NCBI RefSeq assembly: GCF_013410115.1
Contig: NZ_JACCCV010000001.1
Coordinates: 2,542,001-2,606,000, forward strand
Length of the DNA stretch: 64,000 nt
Reading direction: 5' to 3'
Source: Tunturiibacter gelidiferens
Lineage (GTDB): Bacteria; Acidobacteriota; Terriglobia; Terriglobales; Acidobacteriaceae
In this document: positions 25,739 through 35,151 of the stretch, one piece after another
Layout: every line of letters begins with the position of its first letter
Position numbering within the stretch: position 1 is the first letter of the stretch
Notes under the pieces: model-generated
Told to the model about the DNA's origin: nothing
What the model saw: only the letters and a program-made list of their open reading frames with translations
The model's database searches: none
Position numbers and translations under genes: made by a program

Positions 25739-27463
25739 CTACTCCCCCGGCGCGTGACGGCCCGCACCGACCGGCGGAGCGTCGCGTTCCACTGGATCGA
25801 CAACCGTACCCGCAAGTTGAGCGCGAAGGCTGTCGTCATCTGTGCGGGCAAAGTAAGCTCGCAAATCTTCCTCCGGCCGACGAGCCTCAAGATAACCGCG
25901 TAACAATCGCTCAATAGCATCCGGAACATCTTCCGCGGCAGCGCGATAGCCTAATGGTCGAGCGGTCCGGGCAAACTTACCGACCGCTCCTCCGACGCAG
26001 AAATAGAAGGCATCCACCGATCTCCCGTCTTTCTTGATCTTCTTGCCCTCAAGCCCAATATCAGCAATCCAGTGCTGTCCGCAGCTGTTGGTGCAACCGG
26101 TCACGTGGAGCTTGATCTGTTGGTCGAAGCCCGGAAGTCGCTCTTCCATCTCACTGACCAGCCATTGCGAAAAGCCCTTCGTCTCCGCAATCGCCAGCTT
26201 GCAAAATTCGGTGCCGGTGCAGGCTATCGCTCCCCGCCAAAAGGCTGAAACATCCACGTGTAGTTCCATCCCATTCAATGCCAGTACCAGAGCCGCCGCT
26301 TTCTCGTTCGGCACATTGATGATGAGGATGTTTTGCATGATCGTCGTGCGAAGTTCTCCGCTGCCATACTGATCGGCCAACTCAGCCAATTGATGAAGTT
26401 GCTCACCCGAGATGCGACCACGCAATACACTGGCTCCCACCGACGACAAACCAGCCTGACGCTGTGGCGCGATGCCAATGTGATCGCGATAGACATCATC
26501 AGGGATCACATCTTCAGTGACAGGACTAGGATCCAATTTATAACCCAGCTTGGCCTCTAATGCGTCCAGGAAGGACGCCGCAGTCCAGCCATGCCGCATA
26601 AAAAGATACTTGATGCGAGCTCGAGTGCGGTTTTCACGAAGCTCCTGCTGCTCACGGAAGATCTCAGCCGTAGCATGCACAGCCGCGTAGGCCTGATCTT
26701 GCTGGATAAACGCCGGAATACGTACTGCAAGATGCGGCTCTGTCGACAGGCCTCCGCCCACCCGCAACGTATAGCCAATCTCTTCCTTGCCATCGACAGT
26801 ACGCTTGATTGCCGTCAGCGCAACGTCATTGATCTCCGGGTACGAGCACCACAGGGGGCAGCCGGTCACAGAGATTTTAAACTTGCGTGGCAGGTTGTAG
26901 AACTCAGGATTAGCCGTGAGCTTGTGCGCAATCTCCACAGCCAGCGGTGAAGCGTCGATAAGCTCGTGTCCATCGATTCCGGCGAGCGGGCAACCGGTCA
27001 CGTTGCGAACTACATCACCACACGCACCCTTTGGACTAAGCCCAACTGTAGTGAGCGCATCAACCACCTCAGGTAGTGCTTCAATGGTCAGCCAGTGCAG
27101 TTGTATATTTTGCCGAGTCGTAATATCCGCGAGATTTCGTGCGTACTTCTTCGTAAGGTCTGCAATGACCCGCAACTGAGCGCTGCTCAGAATACCGTTC
27201 GGCAGGCCGATACGCATCATGAAGTACTCGGTGGCCTTACCCTCGCCACCGACACCTCCAGTAACTCCCACACCATCGCCCTGTGTATAAATCCCCCACC
27301 ACTTGAAGTAGAGGTTCGCCCACTCCGGAAGCACCGACTCTCGGCCCTCTTTGGCGAACTGGCGGACCTCCTCCCAGGCCTCCCACGGATTTTTCTCCAG
27401 CTTCAGACGTTCGGACTTTTGTGCTTTAGTCTCTTTGACGGCGGGTATACCGGCGGTGCTCAT
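25739..27463 (-). CDS. Siroheme-[4Fe-4S] nitrite/sulfite reductase (ferredoxin type)
   Basis: 574 residues with the two pseudo-symmetric halves of the family. The cofactor Cys pairs are C-TGTEF-C and C-TNS-C in the C-terminal third, the first in ACTGTEFCKLAIAETK, the second in VTGCTNSCGQHW. It reduces nitrite to ammonia or sulfite to sulfide in six electrons. The FCKLA(I)AET segment appears in both NirA and actinobacterial SirA-type enzymes, so the substrate is not settled; the Cys-rich leader and terminator upstream argue for sulfite, since Cys would be the end product. First gene of the siroheme operon. Confidence 0.88.
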   Translation of the reverse strand: MSTAGIPAVKETKAQKSERLKLEKNPWEAWEEVRQFAKEGRESVLPEWANLYFKWWGIYTQGDGVGVTGGVGGEGKATEYFMMRIGLPNGILSSAQLRVIADLTKKYARNLADITTRQNIQLHWLTIEALPEVVDALTTVGLSPKGACGDVVRNVTGCPLAGIDGHELIDASPLAVEIAHKLTANPEFYNLPRKFKISVTGCPLWCSYPEINDVALTAIKRTVDGKEEIGYTLRVGGGLSTEPHLAVRIPAFIQQDQAYAAVHATAEIFREQQELRENRTRARIKYLFMRHGWTAASFLDALEAKLGYKLDPSPVTEDVIPDDVYRDHIGIAPQRQAGLSSVGASVLRGRISGEQLHQLAELADQYGSGELRTTIMQNILIINVPNEKAAALVLALNGMELHVDVSAFWRGAIACTGTEFCKLAIAETKGFSQWLVSEMEERLPGFDQQIKLHVTGCTNSCGQHWIADIGLEGKKIKKDGRSVDAFYFCVGGAVGKFARTARPLGYRAAAEDVPDAIERLLRGYLEARRPEEDLRAYFARTDDDSLRAQLAGTVVDPVERDAPPVGAGRHAPGE

Positions 27464-27488
27464 GATGATTGTCCTTTGTTCGGGGCAG

Positions 27489-27517
27489 AAACAAGAAAGC
27501 CCACTGTGTCAGTGGGC
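27489..27517 (-). terminator. Intrinsic terminator between leader ORF and reductase (attenuator)
   Basis: On the minus strand GCCCACTG pairs with CAGTGGGC across a 3-base loop and is followed by TTTCTTGTTT. It lies after the Cys-rich leader ORF and only some 25 bases before the reductase start, so it would stop transcription ahead of the gene. Confidence 0.7.
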
Positions 27518-27543
27518 GCTGGTGGCTTTGCTAAGAAAGGGGG

Positions 27544-27562
27544 GGACTTATCAGCTAAGTCC
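27544..27562 (-). promoter_or_regulatory. Hairpin overlapping the leader ORF stop codon
   Basis: Minus strand GGACTTA-GCTGA-TAAGTCC: perfect 7-bp stem, with the leader's TGA stop in the loop. It is placed where a ribosome stalled on the Cys codons or terminating at the stop would change its folding. Confidence 0.6.
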
Positions 27563-27646
27563 GCCGCTCAGGCAAAGGCGACAACGCACGCGGTCGCGAC
27601 AACATGTCCGACAAGCGACTGATACATGCGGAGTCAAACTCACCAT
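27551..27646 (-). CDS. Cys-rich leader peptide upstream of the siroheme reductase
   Basis: 31 codons from the ATG at 27646 (another ATG in frame at 27667). The peptide MVSLTPHVSVACRTCC continues RDRVRCRLC and ends SGGLS, so five Cys codons fall in sixteen. Its stop lies in a hairpin and an intrinsic terminator follows before the reductase. Ribosome-mediated attenuation by charged tRNA-Cys is the natural reading. The ribosome site is weak and no homologue can be checked here, so coding status is inferred from composition and layout. Confidence 0.6.
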   Translation of the reverse strand: MVSLTPHVSVACRTCCRDRVRCRLCLSGGLS

Positions 27647-27757
27647 AACTCTAAGGTTAGTTGTCATGGAACCACACGTCAAGCAGGCCACCGCATGCCA
27701 GCCTGAGATCTTTTCGCAGAAGCGCCCCTGCTGCAAATTTCCAGTAGGACTAAGAAC

Positions 27758-28432
27758 TTAGTCTGCTTCCGCGAGTGAGAGCTTGTGCCGGACATCCGAA
27801 CCACGAATCCAGAAAATTACATCCTCGGCGATGTTGGTGGCGTGGTCTGCTGCGCGCTCCAGGTTACGCGAGATGATGATCGCATTCAAAGCCTGTCCAC
27901 TGACCACCGGATGCTGTTGCATCACCTCGATCAACTCATTCTGAACGTCGCGGTTCATATCGTCGATCTCATCGTCCATTGCCAGCACAGACTCCGCAAG
28001 CCTGGCGTCCGCCTCCAGCAGCGATTGAATCGCCCGGCGGATCATAACTCCAACTTTCTCGCCCATATCGGGGATATCGATCGGCAGGGAGATCTTCGGC
28101 GAGTCATGCAGGTACTGGGTACGAGAAGCAATGTTGGTTGCCTGGTCCCCAATGCGTTCCAGGTCGCCGTTGATCTTAATCACAGACAGAATGAAGCGAA
28201 GATCGATCGCCATAGGCTGCTCTTTGGCCAACAGGTCGTACGCCATCTCATCCACGTCACGCTCCGCCGCGTTGATCGCCGCTTCGATCTCCTTCACATG
28301 GTCGCAAAGGCTCAGATCTCCGGTCAGATAAGCCTCTAACGACAAGGAGAGAGCCTGCTGCGAGAGCGCCGCCATGGCGAGAAGCTTGTCTTTGAGAGCT
28401 ACCAATTGCTGTTGAAAATTTATGCGGGGCAT
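27758..28432 (-). CDS. phoU: Phosphate transport system regulator PhoU
   Basis: 224 residues from the ATG at 28432; the frame extends to 28585 but the family begins MPRINFQQQL. All-helical protein with two PhoU repeats, each with an acidic metal-binding motif: E/DxxxD patterns in AERDVDEMAYDLL and DDEIDDMNRDVQ, plus GDLERIGDQATNIA and RNLERAADHATNIAED. PhoU restrains PhoR/PhoB signalling via the Pst transporter. No pst, phoR or phoB gene is adjacent here, which is unusual, so it is transcribed away from its normal partners. Confidence 0.93.
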   Translation of the reverse strand: MPRINFQQQLVALKDKLLAMAALSQQALSLSLEAYLTGDLSLCDHVKEIEAAINAAERDVDEMAYDLLAKEQPMAIDLRFILSVIKINGDLERIGDQATNIASRTQYLHDSPKISLPIDIPDMGEKVGVMIRRAIQSLLEADARLAESVLAMDDEIDDMNRDVQNELIEVMQQHPVVSGQALNAIIISRNLERAADHATNIAEDVIFWIRGSDVRHKLSLAEAD

Positions 28433-28547
28433 CGGGGTCCCTCGATCTAAGGCCGTTCTACTATTGTGACGTAAATAAAGCTCAGAGACCAATGAATATT
28501 GCGACTTCCGGTTGCGCGCGTGGTACACAATTCGTGTCACGAGCGGA

Positions 28548-31500
28548 CTACTTGTAAAGCAAGTAGCTTTGGCGATGGCGCTCAAAAGTAGCCAGGTCCG
28601 CCGCCCATCCAGCTGCGATCTTACTTGGATCGTCCATGTTGGTCAGCGCCTGCATCGTATCCACGTTCGTCACCAGGTACGCAGCCTTTGCCATCTGAAA
28701 CTCTGGATAAAGATGGTGCAACGCGCTGATCAGTTCGATGCCCATCTCAGGTGAGTTGAACGCACTTCGGTCGGTTACGGTAAAAGCGATCCCAGGGATA
28801 GTCTTCCCATGAGATGGATAGTGGTTGGAATCCTCCGCAACCGCAAAGTTAGTCGGCATGAAACTCACACCGGGAATCTTTCGCGCGGTCAGGTAAGCCG
28901 CCAGCTCCGGCGCATTGATGTACGGTGCGCCAATATGCTCATACGGCTTGTCCGTTCCGCGACCAACAGAGATGTTGGTCATCTCAGCCAAACCTACGGC
29001 GGGATACAGTGTAGCCGCCGTAGGAGTGCGTAGATTCGGGCTGGGATTTGTCCATTTCAGACCGGTCTCATCGAAATACTGTGCCCGAGACCAGTTCTGC
29101 ATTGGCACAACGATGAGCTGCGCATGAATGGGGAGCAAAATGTTTGGAGAAGTTGGACCCGGGATTCGTCGTTCGCTGTTGAAGTAGAGAGCAAGCTCCC
29201 CGAGAGTCATGCCATTACGAACGGGCATCGGCATGTAGTTGTTATAGGACTCCGCCCCCGCATCAGACACCGGTCCCTGTACCGCTATACCGCCGTTTGG
29301 ATTCGGACGATCGAGCAAAATAATCTCGATATGAGCCTGCGCCGCCGCCTCGAGAAAGTATCCAACCAACGTTTCATAGGTAAAGAACCGAACTCCCACG
29401 TCCTGCAGATCAATCACCACAGCATCAAGATCTCTCAGGGACTCGAGGCTCGGGCGGCGTTGTTCAGGCTTCGCGCCATACAGACTTAGTATCGGAAGCC
29501 TGGTTGCAGGGTCCACATCATTGGCGATCTTCACAATATCCTTGGTCCCCAGAAGGCCATGCTCAGGAGAGAACAACGTCTTCAGCTCAACCTCCGGCAG
29601 ACTGTGCTGCAGGATGTCGATTGTCCGTCTGCCTTCGCGGTCGAGTCCGGTCTGGTTCGTCAGCAACCCCAGCCTCAGGTGATCGCCATGACGTTTCGCA
29701 GCCTGTGCCAGAACCTCGAAGTGACTCACCTCCAGCACATCGACTCCGGTAAGCGTCTGAGAACTCGCAATGGTGGTCAGGTGTTCCACGCCAACTCGCA
29801 ACGCCCGAGCCGCAGCAGAAGCCACTTGCCCCCGCAGCATCGAGATTGGCGGCTCCCCACGCGGATGAATCGCATTCGACAGAATGACGACGAAGCTGTC
29901 GCTCTCCGGATCCATCCAAAGAGATGTCCCCGTAAACCCCGTATGCCCGAAGCTCCCAATCGGAAACACCTCGCCCCGCGGCCGCGAAAACGCCGAGTTG
30001 ATATCCCAGCCAAATCCCCGCGCCGCCACGCCCGTAGTCGTCTTTCCATCTGGCGTAAAGATCGTTGCCCCAGTCACCGCGGTAGACGGCTGCTCCGGCT
30101 GCGTCATCAGCTTGAGTGTCGCCTGACTCAAGGGAAAATTGCTCGCTCTCCCCGCGAGCCGGTCAAGCAAACCCTGCGCAAACAGCGCAACATCCGCAGC
30201 CGTAGAAAACACTCCCGCATGCCCCGCAACTCCACCCATCCGCCGAGTCGTCGGATCATGCACGGTCCCACGCAACATTTTGCCAAAGTCAGGATTCGTA
30301 GCCGCCGTACCCTGATCGTCATAAGCCGTAGGTGCTGTCCTTGGAATCTCCACTCCAGCTATCCATGGCGCAGGAGATTGATCGTAGCAGTCAAGAAGGG
30401 CGGGTTGAGCCTTCGGCATCAACACCGCAGCTCCAAGTATTTCTCCATGACCACACATCGCAGAGAAGGCATGAAACCGGGTATGAGTCATCCCGAGTGG
30501 AGAAAAGATATGCTCCTGCGCATACTCTTCGAGCGGTCGCCCACTTATCCTCTCTACCAGCGCCCCTAAAGTAATGAAGTTAATATCCGAATACTTGAAG
30601 TGCGTTCCCGGCACAGTCTCCAGCGCGGCATTCATCGCCCGCCGAATCCCCTCCGCTTTATCCGGAGCAGCCAACCCCCACGCATCCTTCAGCTCGATAT
30701 CCTCCGGCAAACCCGAGTAGTGCGTCAGCAACCCCCGAATCGTGACCGCCTGTTTCCCATTGGTCGCGAACTCTGGCAGATACTTCGCCACCGGATCGTC
30801 AAACAGAAGCTTGTGCTCCTCATAAAGCTGCATCACCGCCGTAGCTGTCACCAGACACTTCGTCAGCGAAGCCATATCGAAGACTGTATCCTCGGTCATC
30901 GCCTCCACAACAGGTTCAAGCGCGCGATTCCCATACGCCTTTTCAAATACGGTTCTTCCATCGTGATTGACGAGCACCACTGCACCCGGCAGCTTCTTCG
31001 CTGTGATCGCCTCATTCACAAGCGTCGAAACCGCGCTGAACTCGTAGGTTTCGTGCGCAGCAGTCTCCTGAGCGTCATCGGCGGCTGCGCGCGAACAAAA
31101 TAAAAACGGAATGAAACACGCGAGCACCAAGCCGGCAACCTTCGCGATGCGCGTTCTTCGCCCCTCTGCGGTCCTGCCTCCCTTAAACAAAACGCTGCCA
31201 ATCGAACCAACCACGAACGTAACGATCGAGCCGATCAGGACATACCAGGTAAACGCGATATGCGGAATCGTGATCGGTCCAACCTTGATCACGCCCGGAG
31301 AGAGCCACAGCAAAAGATTCAGCGCGAACCCGCAGATCATTCCTAGAATCGCTCCCGTCTGCGTAGCGTAGCGAGTCAATGTACCCAGCAAGAACACGCC
31401 GAGCAAAGCACCATAGGCTACAGAAGCAATCGACAATCCCACCTCCACCACGTGGCCCTTCCCACCAGCGAACACGCTATACATCGCGACTCCAAACAGC

Positions 31501-32672
31501 ACCAACGCCCATACAACAGTGCTGGAGCGCGAGATCATCATCCGTTCGCGGTCATCCGCCGCCGGCCGCCAGTGCATATAGAAATCCACCACCGTCGTCG
31601 AGGAGAGTGAGTTCAACGCCGCGCTCAAGTTCGACATCGCAGCCGCAAGAATCGCCGCCACCAGCAGCCCCGCAATCCCAAGCGGCATCTCCCGCACGAT
31701 GAAAGTAGGGAAGATTCGATCTGCCGAAGCGAACACTGCCGGATGCAGCCCGTAGAAGACATACAACCCCACGCCAATCAGCAGAAAAAGCGTGAACTGC
31801 AAAAAGATCACAGCTCCGCTCGCAAGTAGCGCCAGCCGTGACTCGCGCAGGTTCCTCGCCGCCAACATCCGCTGCACCATCAACTGATCGGTGCCATGCG
31901 ACGCCATCGTCAGAAACGTTCCCCCCAGTACACCGGCCCAAAAGGTATAGCTCTGCGTCAGGTTCAGCGCGAAGTGAAAGAGCCGAAACTTGCCTGCCGC
32001 GGCTGCAACTTCGTGGATCTGCGACCATCCCCCCGGTACATGCGTTCCCAGCGTAAAGATCGCAACGATCGTTCCCCCAATGTAGATTGCCATCTGCACC
32101 ACATCGGTCCAGATCACCGCCGCCATTCCGCCCTCGAACGTATACAGCAGCGTAAGCGCCGAAATAATCCCGATCGACAGCACATCCCGCGTTCCAATCG
32201 CGATCCCCACGACGATGCTCACCGCGAACACCCGCACTCCCTCCGCCGCCGCCCGCGTCAACAGAAACAATCCCGCCGTCACCTTGTGCAACGTATGCCC
32301 AAAGCGCTGATCGATCAGTTGATACGCGGTCAGCATCCGCCCTTCAAAATACTTCGGCAGAAAGATCAATGCCACTACCACGCGGCCCAGCATGTAACCG
32401 ATGACAATCTGCAGAAATCCGAAGTCCCCGGCAAACGCCACACCCGGAATGCTGATAATCGTCAGCGTACTCGTCTCCGCAGAGACGATCGACAGCGCAA
32501 TCGCCCACCATGGGATCGTTTGATCAGCCAGAAAATAGCTGCGCAGCGACCGCGTATTCGGATCTCTACTACTCCGAAAGCGAAGCCCAAACAGCGTAAT
32601 ACCAATCAGGTAGACGACAATCAGACCAAGATCGAAGGGATGAAGGCGCGTTGGAAGTACGGCAGCATGCAT
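28548..32672 (-). CDS. Fusion: sodium:solute symporter + serine hydrolase (AmiE-like) + NamZ-type muramidase (DUF1343)
   Basis: 1374 residues from the ATG at 32672. Residues about 10-500 are a solute:sodium symporter (SSS) with some 13 helices (VSAETSTLTIISIPG is the Na-site region). A further hydrophobic segment near 508-531 ends CSRAAADD, looking like a former signal peptide. Residues 540-940 are a beta-lactamase-fold serine hydrolase with SLTK (602-605) and YSDIN (694-698). From about 985 to the end is DUF1343 (LGLLTNQTG, SPEHGLLG, VIDLQDVGVRFFTY, LLDRPNPNGG). In Bacillus the last two domains match AmiE and NamZ, which strip peptides and release terminal MurNAc. Here all are joined to a transporter, so release and uptake could be coupled. 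Confidence 0.88.
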   Translation of the reverse strand: MHAAVLPTRLHPFDLGLIVVYLIGITLFGLRFRSSRDPNTRSLRSYFLADQTIPWWAIALSIVSAETSTLTIISIPGVAFAGDFGFLQIVIGYMLGRVVVALIFLPKYFEGRMLTAYQLIDQRFGHTLHKVTAGLFLLTRAAAEGVRVFAVSIVVGIAIGTRDVLSIGIISALTLLYTFEGGMAAVIWTDVVQMAIYIGGTIVAIFTLGTHVPGGWSQIHEVAAAAGKFRLFHFALNLTQSYTFWAGVLGGTFLTMASHGTDQLMVQRMLAARNLRESRLALLASGAVIFLQFTLFLLIGVGLYVFYGLHPAVFASADRIFPTFIVREMPLGIAGLLVAAILAAAMSNLSAALNSLSSTTVVDFYMHWRPAADDRERMMISRSSTVVWALVLFGVAMYSVFAGGKGHVVEVGLSIASVAYGALLGVFLLGTLTRYATQTGAILGMICGFALNLLLWLSPGVIKVGPITIPHIAFTWYVLIGSIVTFVVGSIGSVLFKGGRTAEGRRTRIAKVAGLVLACFIPFLFCSRAAADDAQETAAHETYEFSAVSTLVNEAITAKKLPGAVVLVNHDGRTVFEKAYGNRALEPVVEAMTEDTVFDMASLTKCLVTATAVMQLYEEHKLLFDDPVAKYLPEFATNGKQAVTIRGLLTHYSGLPEDIELKDAWGLAAPDKAEGIRRAMNAALETVPGTHFKYSDINFITLGALVERISGRPLEEYAQEHIFSPLGMTHTRFHAFSAMCGHGEILGAAVLMPKAQPALLDCYDQSPAPWIAGVEIPRTAPTAYDDQGTAATNPDFGKMLRGTVHDPTTRRMGGVAGHAGVFSTAADVALFAQGLLDRLAGRASNFPLSQATLKLMTQPEQPSTAVTGATIFTPDGKTTTGVAARGFGWDINSAFSRPRGEVFPIGSFGHTGFTGTSLWMDPESDSFVVILSNAIHPRGEPPISMLRGQVASAAARALRVGVEHLTTIASSQTLTGVDVLEVSHFEVLAQAAKRHGDHLRLGLLTNQTGLDREGRRTIDILQHSLPEVELKTLFSPEHGLLGTKDIVKIANDVDPATRLPILSLYGAKPEQRRPSLESLRDLDAVVIDLQDVGVRFFTYETLVGYFLEAAAQAHIEIILLDRPNPNGGIAVQGPVSDAGAESYNNYMPMPVRNGMTLGELALYFNSERRIPGPTSPNILLPIHAQLIVVPMQNWSRAQYFDETGLKWTNPSPNLRTPTAATLYPAVGLAEMTNISVGRGTDKPYEHIGAPYINAPELAAYLTARKIPGVSFMPTNFAVAEDSNHYPSHGKTIPGIAFTVTDRSAFNSPEMGIELISALHHLYPEFQMAKAAYLVTNVDTMQALTNMDDPSKIAAGWAADLATFERHRQSYLLYK

Positions 32673-32794
32673 TCGTGCAAGTGTATAGCGACAGCGCGCA
32701 TGCACGCAGCATGCCCCTTCCATCAGATGTTCCGAACGAAGGTTGCACCCGGAGAGGCGTCGGCTCCCCAGAACCTGACATATCATTTCAGGCT

Positions 32795-33715
32795 ATGGCT
32801 CTGTTTCTGGCGATCGACACAGGTGGTACGAAGACAAGATGCCTACTGGCAGATGAGAACAAGATCCTGGGCCGCTCCAGCACCGGAAGCGTGAAGCTGA
32901 TGCGCGTCAGTGAAGCGGAGGCCTCCTCTCGTCTGCAAGCGATGCTGGCTGAGGTCTCTCAGTTGGCCAACGTAAACCTGGGTGAAGTCTCGCAAACCTG
33001 TGTCGGGCTCGCCGGTCTATCCATCGACGCCGTTCGCGAGTGGGCCGAACGCGAGATCGGAGCCCTCGTCGGAGGCGACCTGCATCTCGTAGGCGATGAA
33101 GAGATCGCTCTCGATGGCGCCTTTCGCGGCGGTCCTGGCATTCTCATCATAGCCGGCACCGGTTCCAATATCATGGGCCGCGCCGCCGACGGAGCCATGT
33201 ATCAGGCTGGCGGCTGGGGTCCGGCTCTGGGCGACGAAGGCTCCGGCTTCTGGATCGGACAAGAGGCTCTGCGCGCCGGATTTTGGGCCAAGGATCGCGG
33301 CATCACGACCACCCTGCTCGCCGACATCGGTGAATTCTGGGGACTCAAATCTCTCGGCGAAATAGTAGAGATGGCCAATGTCCGCCCCGGTCCAGATCTT
33401 CCAGCGCTCGTTCCGGTCATCGTACGATGTGCGGAGGCCGGGGATGAACTCGCCATCGCCGTCCTCGAGCGCGCAGGCGTAGAGCTTGCGGAGCAGGTAG
33501 CTCTTGTCGCCTTGAAGATGAAGGAGTCCGGTGGCAGACGCAAGATCGAAGCAGCCTACACCGGAAGCATCCTCGAGCACATCGCACTTGTTCGCGCAGC
33601 GATGATAGCGGCCCTCAAAACATCCTCGCCCAGTGTCAAAGTCATGGAAGGCGTTGTCGATTCTCTGGAAGGCGCGCTCTGGCGGGCAAGGGAAGCAGGG
33701 AAGCTGGTTTCCTAG
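32795..33715 (+). CDS. BadF/BcrA-type amino-sugar kinase (GlcNAc/MurNAc kinase-like)
   Basis: 306 residues from the ATG at 32795. The ATPase signature AIDTGGTKTRCLLAD at the N-terminus, IIAGTGSN (adenosine site) and GDEGSGFWIG are those of N-acetylglucosamine/MurNAc kinases of the BadF family. It phosphorylates an amino sugar in the cytoplasm. It is divergent from the symporter-NamZ fusion across 122 bp, which suggests that it phosphorylates the sugar brought in by that transporter. The real preference (MurNAc, GlcNAc or both) cannot be told. Confidence 0.85.
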   Translation: MALFLAIDTGGTKTRCLLADENKILGRSSTGSVKLMRVSEAEASSRLQAMLAEVSQLANVNLGEVSQTCVGLAGLSIDAVREWAEREIGALVGGDLHLVGDEEIALDGAFRGGPGILIIAGTGSNIMGRAADGAMYQAGGWGPALGDEGSGFWIGQEALRAGFWAKDRGITTTLLADIGEFWGLKSLGEIVEMANVRPGPDLPALVPVIVRCAEAGDELAIAVLERAGVELAEQVALVALKMKESGGRRKIEAAYTGSILEHIALVRAAMIAALKTSSPSVKVMEGVVDSLEGALWRAREAGKLVS

Positions 33716-33753
33716 TGCCTTTTCCCAAGTAGCGACCCGTCTCAGCAACAGCA

Positions 33754-35097
33754 TTAGAGTGCCGTTAGACGAACCTCCTCAGCTCGCAGCGCTAGCCCCC
33801 GCGCGACTGACGTAAACTCATTCCCACTTCGCACACGCGATGCACCAAACCGTGATTCGAAGATGCGACGAACCGCAGGTACGAAGCTGGTTCCTCCAGT
33901 CAGGAATACTCGGTCTACCTCGAGCGCAGCAATGTTGCTGGTCGCCAGGAGCGTATCGACGCACCGCTCAATCGACTGCAGGTCTTCCGCGATCCAGCCT
34001 TCAAACTCCTTGCGCTCAACCGTCGCAACGAGATCCATGCTTCCGTCGCGAAAACGAAACTCGGCAGACTCATGATGTGACAGATCAACCTTCAAACGCT
34101 GGACCGCCTGATGAAGCTGGTATCCGAGGTCCTCTTCGATCAAATTGATCAGCGCTTCGATCTTCTCTGGCTCCTGCGCCCGGGCGCGTGCACTCTTTAG
34201 GATCTCCGCCACGTTTCGCGTCTTCAGAAATGAAAGATAATGCCACCGCTCGAGGTTGGCGTAGATCCAGGCCGGCGCCGCCGGAATGATGCTTGCCGGA
34301 CGGTCCGGAGCCTGCGCGTAGGACCGTTCAAAGCTGTCTGATCCCAACGCTGGAGACACTAGCTTGCGAACAATTCGTGCATCGAAGCTATCGCCCGCGA
34401 GTCCCAATCCACTGTTACCCAGAAGATCCTTCGCCGTTCGACCTCGCGCGCGAACGCCTGGCCCAACATGGAGCAACGAGAAATCGCTCGTACCCCCGCC
34501 GAAGTCTCCAATCAGAATCAGCTCATCGTGATCTAGCGTGGACTCGTACGCGTAAGCCGCCGCAATCGGCTCCATCTCGAACTCGACCGACTCAAAACCA
34601 GCATGAACAAACGCTTTTCTAAGCCGCTGCACGGCAAAATCGTCATCTTCCACACTCTCCGCACCGACGAACCGCACCGGCCGCCCCACGGTGGCATGGC
34701 GCACTGGACGGCCCAACTGCCGTTCGGCAGACAATCTAAGATCGGTGAGGATGCGAGCAATCAGGTCTTCAATGGTGTACCGCCGTCCAAAAACTTCAGT
34801 CCCAGTCAACGTTCGGCTGGTGAGATAGGACTTGAGAGATTGAATCAGCCGGCCCTTATGCTCAGCATGAAGATAGTGCTCGATCGCCTGCGGCCCGGTG
34901 AATCCTTTAATCTGCGTGCGACTCGCATGTCTCTGTTGCTCCAAATACAGTACGGAGCGGAATGACTCCGTTGTGGCGGCTCCCGAAGGGAAGGAGACCA
35001 GCTCCACCTCGCTACTGTCGCAAGTAGACGCAATGGAGCTGTTCGTAGTGCCGAAATCAATACCGAGTGAGGGGCCGATGGAGTCCGTCGAAAGCAT
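33754..35097 (-). CDS. Hsp70-family ATPase lacking a substrate-binding domain (YegD-like)
   Basis: 447 residues, ending after the nucleotide-binding domain, so no peptide-binding domain or lid. Motifs are GIDFGTTNSS (phosphate 1), GDFGGGTSDF (phosphate 2) and FLTGGTSFVPAV (adenosine). The insertion around residues 265-330 is longer than in DnaK. YegD-type proteins are poorly understood chaperone relatives. It converges with the kinase gene (38 bp between) and precedes the GH20 gene's end by 54 bp on the same strand. Confidence 0.85.
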   Translation of the reverse strand: MLSTDSIGPSLGIDFGTTNSSIASTCDSSEVELVSFPSGAATTESFRSVLYLEQQRHASRTQIKGFTGPQAIEHYLHAEHKGRLIQSLKSYLTSRTLTGTEVFGRRYTIEDLIARILTDLRLSAERQLGRPVRHATVGRPVRFVGAESVEDDDFAVQRLRKAFVHAGFESVEFEMEPIAAAYAYESTLDHDELILIGDFGGGTSDFSLLHVGPGVRARGRTAKDLLGNSGLGLAGDSFDARIVRKLVSPALGSDSFERSYAQAPDRPASIIPAAPAWIYANLERWHYLSFLKTRNVAEILKSARARAQEPEKIEALINLIEEDLGYQLHQAVQRLKVDLSHHESAEFRFRDGSMDLVATVERKEFEGWIAEDLQSIERCVDTLLATSNIAALEVDRVFLTGGTSFVPAVRRIFESRFGASRVRSGNEFTSVARGLALRAEEVRLTAL

Positions 35098-35151
35098 GAT
35101 CTTCTAGATTGCCAGATATTCCGACCTCAGCGCTACCGCCTCCACAGATAC

